Below are positions 50,436 to 56,400 of a stretch of DNA of 56,400 bases, one piece after another. The notes under the pieces are model-generated. The model saw nothing but the letters and a program-made list of their open reading frames with translations, was not told where the DNA came from and did not search any database. The stretch covers positions 62,419-118,818 of the forward strand of contig WVYQ01000046.1 in the NCBI GenBank assembly GCA_011772865.1, in the 5' to 3' direction. A program made the position numbers and the translations under genes. This DNA comes from Woeseiaceae bacterium (GTDB lineage Bacteria > Pseudomonadota > Gammaproteobacteria > Steroidobacterales > Woeseiaceae). The number at the start of each line of letters is the position of its first letter. Positions within the stretch are counted from its first letter, which is position 1.

Positions 50436-51977
50436 TCAGGAGGCGTTGCTGCGTAGCCTCGCCATCAAAGCCTGGAACCGCGGCTCGCCTCGCAAGGGAT
50501 CGAGATCCGGATCGTTGTCCATCCAGTCGGTGTCGTGGACTCCTCCGCGCTCCAGGCAATCCAGCGACTTCTCGATTTCACCGGCGCGCGCATAGAGACA
50601 GGCACCATTGTAGAGTGTGTCTTCGGAGTCCGGGTCGGCCTGCAGCGCGGCTTCCGCGAACTGCATTGCCTTGTCTCTGTCGCCCAGGTGATAGAAGGCG
50701 TTTGCGCCAAGCATCCAGGCACGGGCGTTTTCCGGGTGCTGTTCGACGTACAGGGCGGCCGTACGGGCACCGTCCTGCGCGGCCTGGAGCGCCCCGTCCG
50801 TGTCACCCAGGTGCTCGTAAACGCCGACGCTGACGTTAGGCGTCTGGAAGTCGTCCGGATCGATCTCGCGCGCCCGCTCCCAGAGTTCGATGACCCGCTC
50901 GAGCTTGCCTTGCTTGTACATGTAGCGGCCGAAATGGTAGTAGGCCTCGAAGTTGTCGGGATCGAGCTCGACGGCTTTCCTGAACGCCGCCTCGGCTTCC
51001 TTCCCGCGCGAACCGGCTGAGCAAACCACGATGCGGGCCACATAGCCGTCAGCGAGTTTCGGGCTCAGCGCGATGGCGCGACTGCTTGCCTCGTCGGCCG
51101 CATGCATGTCGGCGGCACCGGCACCGTAGAGCAGGACGCAGTAGGCGTGGCCCAGCGCCAGCCCGGCCCAGGCGCGGGCAAACTCCGGGTCGGCGATCGT
51201 GGCTTTCTCGAACATGCCGATGGCATTGCGGATGTTCTGGTGACCGAGACGGTTGAAGAAATTGCGGCCCCGCAGGAAGTACTCGTAGGCCTCGACGTCG
51301 TCCGTCGTAGGCGATGGCAGGGAGTCGGGCAGCAGCTTGACCTGCAGGACCCTGGCGATCTGCCGGGCGATGTCGTCCTGGATGGCGAACACGTCGTCGA
51401 GTTCGCGGTCGTAGGTCTGTGACCACAGGTGTGTGTCGGACGCGGCCTCGATGAGCTGCGCAGTAATTCGCAGGTTGTCGTCGGCTTTGCGCACACTGCC
51501 TTCGACGACGTAAGCCGTGCCAAGCCTCTCGGCCACGGTGTGGATGTCGGCGTTCGCGTTCTTCAGCGAGAAACTCGAGGTGCGCGAGCAAACGCGCAGG
51601 CCGGGCAGTTGCGCGAGGACGTTGAGCAACTCCTCGGTCAGGCCGTCCGAGAAATACTCCTGGTCCTTGCCCGGACTCATATCGGCGAACGGCAGTACGC
51701 CGACGGACTTGTCGTCGGCGCTCGCAGGGGCATTGTCCGTGTCGCGCCTGTCGCGGCGAATGCCGCCGGGCCCGGCCTCGTAGGCCCAGCTCAGTACCAG
51801 CGCGACCGGAAAGCCCACGATCAGGAAGGCCGCAACGAGCGTGACGGACCACTCCGGCAGCCCGAGGGCGGGGAACATGACGTCCGCGATCTGCATGACC
51901 AGCCAGCCGGCCACGAGATAGACGATCGCGACACGAAAGACCTTGCGGTCCTTGAGTTCTGTAAGGAATGCCTTCAA
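50436..51977 (-). CDS. Membrane-anchored TolB-like/TPR protein (paralog 5, two-TM form)
   Basis: A 513-residue protein: MKAFLTELKDRKVFRVAIVY, two TM helices (VYLVAGWLVMQIADVMF, LVAAFLIVGFPVALVLSWAY), then directly the TolB-like domain (SVGVLPFADMSPGKDQEYFS, LRVCSRTSSFSLKN, VVEGSVRKADDNLRITAQL) and TPRs. Unlike paralogs 1-3 it lacks the third TM helix, so the TolB/TPR part is predicted in the cytosol. TPR pairs such as FEAYYHFGRYMYKQGKLERV and ARAWMLGANAFYHLGDRDKA are clear. Convergent with the DUF885 gene (11 bp apart). Confidence 0.87.
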   Translation of the reverse strand: MKAFLTELKDRKVFRVAIVYLVAGWLVMQIADVMFPALGLPEWSVTLVAAFLIVGFPVALVLSWAYEAGPGGIRRDRRDTDNAPASADDKSVGVLPFADMSPGKDQEYFSDGLTEELLNVLAQLPGLRVCSRTSSFSLKNANADIHTVAERLGTAYVVEGSVRKADDNLRITAQLIEAASDTHLWSQTYDRELDDVFAIQDDIARQIARVLQVKLLPDSLPSPTTDDVEAYEYFLRGRNFFNRLGHQNIRNAIGMFEKATIADPEFARAWAGLALGHAYCVLLYGAGAADMHAADEASSRAIALSPKLADGYVARIVVCSAGSRGKEAEAAFRKAVELDPDNFEAYYHFGRYMYKQGKLERVIELWERAREIDPDDFQTPNVSVGVYEHLGDTDGALQAAQDGARTAALYVEQHPENARAWMLGANAFYHLGDRDKAMQFAEAALQADPDSEDTLYNGACLYARAGEIEKSLDCLERGGVHDTDWMDNDPDLDPLRGEPRFQALMARLRSNAS

Positions 51978-52024
51978 GCCCGGCCCCCGGTTTTTCGGCG
52001 ATTATACGCGTTTGGGTGGCCGGT

Positions 52025-53590
52025 CTATGGCCGGGCCGCTGACCGATCCGTCTGGCGCCCGAGCGTCGGTGCGGGCACGCTTTCGTGCTTCCTGAAATAC
52101 TCGATCATGAGGTCGCCTAGCGCGGCATGCTCGCTGATGATCGTCGTCTCGGTGAACACGTCGTAATGATCGCCGCCAAGGGCCAGGAACCGGGCCACCG
52201 CGACGTCGTACATTGCATCGGGATCGATCTCGCGGCCGTTGTGCTTTATCGATACGGCTCGCTGGTACTCGGGCTGCGACAGGTCGTAGACGAGTTCGAG
52301 CCCCGAGACCTGGAGTAGCCCTCGCAACTGTGTGAACGATTGCTCCAGTGCTTCGATCAATTGCGCCCCGGTCATGCGCGTGACGACCGTCGGGTCGACG
52401 AACGGGCTGATGTCGAGCGCGTCGCTGATCTCGACGTCACCAGCCGCCAGGTCGGCACGAATCGCGCCCGATCCGAGCAGCGCCATGTCGACACCGGTCA
52501 TTTCGGCCATGATGTCCGTCATGAGGTTGCCGATCGTCGACTCGTCGAAGTACTTGCGGTTCATGCGCGACTCGGCGCGACCGACGACCTCGGTGATCGC
52601 GGGATGCGCGGCACGATACGCGGTGTACTTTCGCTCGATGACCGGGTCGGGCTCGAGCCTTCCCGCATCGACGGGTACGAGTTTGCCGTCGTAGCCCACG
52701 ACCTGCCGGGTCTCGGCGTCGAGCGTCAGCTGGAGGAAGCCGAGGTAGAAGGCCTGGCCAAAGGTCTGCATGATCAGCGTGCCGTGTTTCGGGCTGACGA
52801 CCGGCTCCCAGGTGCCGGCATCGGCATGGCCGCCGAAGAGCACGTCGACACCGGTGACCGTATCGGCAAGCGCAATGTCCTTGTCGATGTCGCGGTCGAG
52901 TCGCGGATCCGCCTCGGCATCGGTCTGCATCGGCGCCGTGTGGCCCTGGTGCGTCAGCAGCACGACGAGATCGACATCATCAGCGATCTCGTCGACCGAG
53001 CGCTGCGCGGCGACGGCCGGGGAGATGACGTCGAGTTCATCGATGTGGTCCTTTGCGATCGCAGTCGCTGCCGCGTCCTGGCCGAGTGTGCCAATGACGC
53101 CGATGCGAACGCCGCCGCGCTCGATGATTGCGTGCGGCTGGGAGTAGGGGTGTTTCGTGTCCTTGTAGAACAGGTTGGCGCCAAGCACGGGGAACGCGGC
53201 GCGGTTCTTCTGCCATTCGAGCACGGTCTCGTTGTAATCGAACTCGTGATTGCCGATGGCCATCGCGTCATAGCCCATCGTGATCATGAACTCGAACATC
53301 AGTTCACCATCGGTCACCTGCGACAATGCGCCCGTGAAGATATCGCCCGAGTCGAACAGGAACACGTTCGGTTCATCGCGGCGGATCTCTTTGATCAATG
53401 TCGCCAGTTGCGCGAGGCCGCCGATGCGCTCGATGTCGTCTCGCCACCATGCGGGCACCGGGTCGTAGGCGCTTTCCATGTCGTTGGTGAACAAGAGCGT
53501 AACGACGACATCGTCGTCCGCCGGCGGGGCCGCGCACGCAGCGCAAAGGACGAGTATCAAACTGATTGGCAGTGACTTTCGATGACGCAT
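52025..53590 (-). CDS. 5'-nucleotidase/UDP-sugar-hydrolase-family metallophosphatase, possible lipoprotein
   Basis: A 521-residue protein with a hydrophobic leader (ISLILVLCAACAAPP, possible lipid attachment). The metallophosphatase domain has DSGDIFTGALS, AIGNHEFDYNE, LTHQGHTAP and FGGHADAGTWEP; the C-terminal 5'-nucleotidase domain has YFDESTIGNLMTD, ALLGSGAIRADL and SGLELVYDLSQ. The first metal motif, normally TND-x-H, is TNDME (Glu39 in place of His), so metal binding or activity may differ. Family members hydrolyse nucleotides or UDP-sugars in the periplasm. ATG 53590 follows GGAGGAGG at good distance. Confidence 0.9.
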   Translation of the reverse strand: MRHRKSLPISLILVLCAACAAPPADDDVVVTLLFTNDMESAYDPVPAWWRDDIERIGGLAQLATLIKEIRRDEPNVFLFDSGDIFTGALSQVTDGELMFEFMITMGYDAMAIGNHEFDYNETVLEWQKNRAAFPVLGANLFYKDTKHPYSQPHAIIERGGVRIGVIGTLGQDAAATAIAKDHIDELDVISPAVAAQRSVDEIADDVDLVVLLTHQGHTAPMQTDAEADPRLDRDIDKDIALADTVTGVDVLFGGHADAGTWEPVVSPKHGTLIMQTFGQAFYLGFLQLTLDAETRQVVGYDGKLVPVDAGRLEPDPVIERKYTAYRAAHPAITEVVGRAESRMNRKYFDESTIGNLMTDIMAEMTGVDMALLGSGAIRADLAAGDVEISDALDISPFVDPTVVTRMTGAQLIEALEQSFTQLRGLLQVSGLELVYDLSQPEYQRAVSIKHNGREIDPDAMYDVAVARFLALGGDHYDVFTETTIISEHAALGDLMIEYFRKHESVPAPTLGRQTDRSAARP

Positions 53591-53732
53591 GGCAGGCTCC
53601 TCCTCCGCCCAATGTAGCGCAGCGAACCCCGTGCTTGCACACTCCGGGTACACTATTCCTCAATGTAAACGATCGGCGGCCGTATACGGGTATTGACGCC
53701 GCCGATCGGCGCGGCAACACAGGCGGGAACAG

Positions 53733-54344
53733 ATGGTCGACCAACTGCTGGCAAGCACCCTGGTGCCGTTATGGCTCAAGGTCGCGTGGACCACGATGGT
53801 TATCGTCATCGTCCTGATTTACTGGCGGCATCGCGGCCCGGCCAATTTTCTCTGGTTTTCCGACATCACCTTTCTCGTCCTGGTCCCGGGGCTGTGGCTG
53901 GAAAGTTCGTTCCTGGTCAGCTTTGCGGCATGCTTGGTGCTGGTTGCGGAGCTGTTATGGAGCGTGAGCTTTTTCGGCCAGCTGTTGCACCTGCCGCGCG
54001 TGATCGGCCTGGCCGACTACATGTTCGACCAGGGTACGCCGCTGTGGCTGCGCGCGGTGTCGCTGTTCCACGTGCCGTTACTGGCGGTAATCATCTGGGC
54101 CCCGTGGCGACTCGGTTACGAACCCGGGGTATATCCGTGGGTGGTGCTCATTACCTGGATCGTGCTGCCGCTGACGCGCTGGCTGACCATACCGGAACGA
54201 AACATTAATCATGTATACCGGTTTCCGTTCGCCGCGGGCGCAGGGCTCACGGCTGTACAGCACATGCTGGTGCTGATGATTGCGGTACCACTGGTGCTGC
54301 AGTTACCGGGCCACGTTTTGCTGCGGGCGCTGTTCGGCAACTGA
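53733..54344 (+). CDS. Membrane protein of unknown function
   Basis: A 203-residue protein with about six TM helices (LVPLWLKVAWTTMVIVIVLI, FLWFSDITFLVLVPGLWL, LVSFAACLVLVAELLWSVSF, AVSLFHVPLLAVIIWAP, WVVLITWIVLPLTRWL, MLVLMIAVPLVLQLP). A His-containing HVPLLAVIIW helix and NINHVYRFPFAAG loop stand out. I do not recognise a family. Divergent from the nucleotidase gene and convergent with the ATPase gene. Confidence 0.75.
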   Translation: MVDQLLASTLVPLWLKVAWTTMVIVIVLIYWRHRGPANFLWFSDITFLVLVPGLWLESSFLVSFAACLVLVAELLWSVSFFGQLLHLPRVIGLADYMFDQGTPLWLRAVSLFHVPLLAVIIWAPWRLGYEPGVYPWVVLITWIVLPLTRWLTIPERNINHVYRFPFAAGAGLTAVQHMLVLMIAVPLVLQLPGHVLLRALFGN

Positions 54345-54390
54345 CACGGCAGCCGCCCGAAGGCCGAACGAAGCGAGTCTATTGCGCCGC

Positions 54391-56400
54391 TCAGGCCACG
54401 GGAACCCACACCAGCTTGGCCTCGGCCACCCGGATGTCGTTCTTCTCGAGACCAATCTCGAGCGTTTCGATCGCGGCGGCCAGCTCGTCATGTTCCTGCT
54501 GGATGCTCACCAGCTCATCCTGCAGGTCGCGTTCCAGTTCAATCAGGTCTTTCCGCTTTGCGTCGGCTTTTTGCCGGGCGGTCGCCAGCCGGACCTGGGC
54601 TTTCTTTGACGCCGCCCTGCGCGATGCGGCCCTGTTCAAGGTTCGCGAGCTCACTCTTCCTTTCAGCAGGCCGCCCAGCAAGTCACCGACGCCCGACATC
54701 ACCTCGGTCTGAGTGCGGGTCGATACATCCACCTGCAGTTCGGTGACCCGGGCATCGGCCGACGAGATCTGGTCCTGCAAACGGTCGATGCGCCTGGCGT
54801 ATTTATCGCGCAACTGGCTGACCTTGACGTCGGCAGCCTCGTCCGCGGCCTGCTCGCATCGTGCCCTGAAGTTCTCCTCGCTCTCGCCGACACGCGAATA
54901 CAGTTTCAGGCCCGGGCACTTCCAGATCTCGATGCTGCGGTTGGCGGCCAGGTAGTTCTTGATGTCAGAGCGCAGGCGGGTCCAGAACGTCTTGTTCTGA
55001 AGCCTGGTGTTGCCCAGCTGGTAACTCGCGCCAGCCGGCGCTTCTGACTGGAAATCCCGATCGTCATGATCGACCGACAGGACGTCCTCGACATCGATGA
55101 GGCCGTCCAGCGGAAAGATCACGGCCTCGTAGACTTCGTTGTGGCTGACATCGGCCCGGGTTTCGTCGTACAGCAGTTGCACGTTCACGGCAGCCGCCGG
55201 TGCAAAGGATGTTCCGGTCGGATCGGCTCCGAGGTTCGCGGCCCAGGGCGCGGCCGGGTCGAGGTAAACCACCTCGATGCCCGCGGCGACCGGCGGGGCG
55301 ATCGCTGCCGGGGCCGCCGTCGCCTCGACCTCGGCGACCGGCGCAGGTTGCTCGGCCTCGGGCGCTTGTGGAGCGTCCTTCTTGTACGGCTCCATCAATG
55401 CAGTCACTTGCGCCCGGGTAAACGGTCCGAAGCGGTAACACATCGAGTGCCGCCGGCTGAGCACGGTCTGTTTGTTCTTCTTGGCCAGGTGCAGCACGAA
55501 CTGGCGCTTCTCGAGGTTGGAGATGCGCGCGTCGAGATCCGGCATGCCGCCCGATATCCCGTCGAGAATGCGGCGCTTGTCGTTGTCGGTCTGCAAGCGC
55601 CCGACGATCCAGGCGCCGGCGTTCGACTGGGCCTTGTAGTCGATGTCGACCGGGTTCTGGGTGACGAGGACCAGCCCGACACCAAAGGCACGGGCTTGTT
55701 TCAAAATGGTGAGGATCGGTTTCTTGGACGGCGGCTCGGCGGACGGGGGCGCATAGCCGAAGGCCTCGTCCATGTAGATCAGTGCGCTCAGTTCGGAGGT
55801 GCCCGGCTTCGAGCGCATCCAGGTGACCACCTTCGACAGCAGCAGCGTGACGACGAACTGGCGTTCTTTCTCGTTGAGGTGCGCCATGTAGATGATGGCG
55901 CAGGGCGTTTTACCGTCGGCTCCGAGCATGTTTTCGATATCGAGCGGCTCGCCCTCGAGCCACGAGGCCATCGACGGGGAGGCGAGCAGGCTGTTGAGCT
56001 GCAGGGCCAGCTTCATGCGCTGCTTTTCGGGGAAGAACATCTCGAGGTCGAACACCCCCAGCTTGCGGAACGGCGGTTTCGGAATCTGGCCAACCAGCGT
56101 CGCCAGGTCGAGGTCTTTGCCCTGGCGCCACCAGGTTTCAATGATCGTGGCGATCAGGATGTGCTCGGGCCCGGATACGGGGTCGGATTTGATGCCGGCA
56201 AGTACGAGAATGGACGAGACCAGGCCTTCGATCTCGTCGCGAATGGTCTCGGCGCTGTCCTGCCAGTCCAGGTCGGGCGCCTTGAGCGACCCCAGCACGT
56301 TGATCGGGATACCGATCGATGAGCCCGGGGTGTAGATCTTGAACTCGGTGTTGTCGCGAAGCTTTGCGATCCGTTCCGGGGTGATGCCGTCCCCGGCAAG
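54391..56400 (-). CDS. HerA/DUF87-like ATP-binding protein with C-terminal coiled coil (N-terminus beyond window)
   Basis: At least 669 residues; the reading frame is open to the right window edge, so the start and Walker A motif are not in view. Visible are the HerA-type region FKIYTPGSSIGIPINVLGSL, the Walker B ALIYMDEAFGYAPP, and sensor-like LVLVTQNPVDIDYKAQSNAG followed by IVGRLQTDNDKRRILDG. A Pro/Ala-rich linker (about 330-370 of the visible part) leads to a globular segment and a long coiled coil (VKVSQLRDKYARRIDRLQDQ, LIELERDLQDELVSIQQEHD). HerA-like ATPases translocate DNA or act on protein-DNA complexes; the true role here is unknown. Confidence 0.85.
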   Translation of the reverse strand, partial: LAGDGITPERIAKLRDNTEFKIYTPGSSIGIPINVLGSLKAPDLDWQDSAETIRDEIEGLVSSILVLAGIKSDPVSGPEHILIATIIETWWRQGKDLDLATLVGQIPKPPFRKLGVFDLEMFFPEKQRMKLALQLNSLLASPSMASWLEGEPLDIENMLGADGKTPCAIIYMAHLNEKERQFVVTLLLSKVVTWMRSKPGTSELSALIYMDEAFGYAPPSAEPPSKKPILTILKQARAFGVGLVLVTQNPVDIDYKAQSNAGAWIVGRLQTDNDKRRILDGISGGMPDLDARISNLEKRQFVLHLAKKNKQTVLSRRHSMCYRFGPFTRAQVTALMEPYKKDAPQAPEAEQPAPVAEVEATAAPAAIAPPVAAGIEVVYLDPAAPWAANLGADPTGTSFAPAAAVNVQLLYDETRADVSHNEVYEAVIFPLDGLIDVEDVLSVDHDDRDFQSEAPAGASYQLGNTRLQNKTFWTRLRSDIKNYLAANRSIEIWKCPGLKLYSRVGESEENFRARCEQAADEAADVKVSQLRDKYARRIDRLQDQISSADARVTELQVDVSTRTQTEVMSGVGDLLGGLLKGRVSSRTLNRAASRRAASKKAQVRLATARQKADAKRKDLIELERDLQDELVSIQQEHDELAAAIETLEIGLEKNDIRVAEAKLVWVPVA

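Noticed and set aside
52340-53575. Open frame of 411 codons antisense to the nucleotidase
   Set aside because: Low-complexity, charged translation without motifs; the minus strand encodes a complete known enzyme family.
55066-56322. Open frame of 418 codons antisense to the HerA-like gene
   Set aside because: Same reason: mirror of codon bias, rich in Arg, Gly and His, no recognisable domain.
1-56400. CRISPR arrays, tRNA or rRNA genes, integrases, phage genes
   Set aside because: No regularly spaced repeats, no tRNA cloverleaf with a TTCRANYC arm, and no recombinase or capsid motifs were found on reading both strands.

Overview
The window is a GC-rich bacterial chromosome segment with tightly packed genes on both strands. 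It carries no tRNA, rRNA, CRISPR array, integrase, intact insertion sequence or phage gene that I could recognise. The gene set (MetY, YqgE/AlgH, YceH, DjlA, PspA, an OmpR-type regulator with its kinase, a TonB-dependent receptor, DUF3667, DUF3429, and many membrane-anchored TolB-like/TPR proteins) points to a free-living Gammaproteobacterium. A marine Woeseia- or Steroidobacter-like lineage would fit, but that assignment is inference from gene content only.

Layout. 1-5.3 kb: a truncated carotenoid/retinol-saturase-like oxidoreductase divergent from a class II sirtuin, an SDR-DUF2867 protein, an exported thiol peroxidase of the GPx family, a DUF3429 membrane protein and a photolyase of the Fe-S (6-4) type that lacks two cluster cysteines. 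5.4-12.7 kb: metY, a probably frameshifted small gene, a secreted orphan, the DUF2157-DUF4401-GDYXXLXY membrane operon, and a cytochrome c joined to a beta-strand-rich domain. 12.7-16.6 kb: a CPA2 antiporter, a TolB-like/TPR protein whose C-terminus is the relic of an amidohydrolase, and a two-TM channel with a non-canonical filter. 16.7-21.1 kb: a crotonase divergent from a trans-acting enoyl-reductase-like protein, an alpha/beta hydrolase, an exported YqgE/AlgH protein and a DUF3667 protein.

21.1-26.5 kb is a coherent envelope-stress-like locus. A response regulator and histidine kinase are read leftward. PspA, a small membrane protein and an anchored von Willebrand A protein are read rightward, ending at a hairpin terminator. 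The shared 156-bp promoter region has GTAA(C/A) direct repeats spaced one helical turn apart, like CpxR-type boxes. 26.5-36 kb: an MFS transporter fused to zinc ribbons, a DUF1295/ICMT-like membrane protein, a TlpA-like thioredoxin, a second TolB-like/TPR protein, an SDR, a creatininase-family hydrolase and a Tat-exported molybdenum hydroxylase large subunit without a partner. 36-41.7 kb: YceH, a free zinc-ribbon protein paralogous to the MFS fusion domain, an M28 lipoprotein peptidase, DjlA and an SLC13/TrkA-C permease.

41.9-52 kb is the most unusual block: a TonB receptor behind a TolB-like/TPR protein, then a cytosolic TIR-TolB-TPR protein with a DUF885 peptidase, then another TolB-like/TPR protein. 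The window holds five such TolB/TPR paralogs with three topologies: three-TM with a predicted periplasmic domain, two-TM with a predicted cytoplasmic domain, and TIR-headed soluble. The right end has a 5'-nucleotidase-like phosphatase with a His-to-Glu change, an unknown membrane protein and a truncated HerA-like ATPase with a C-terminal coiled coil.
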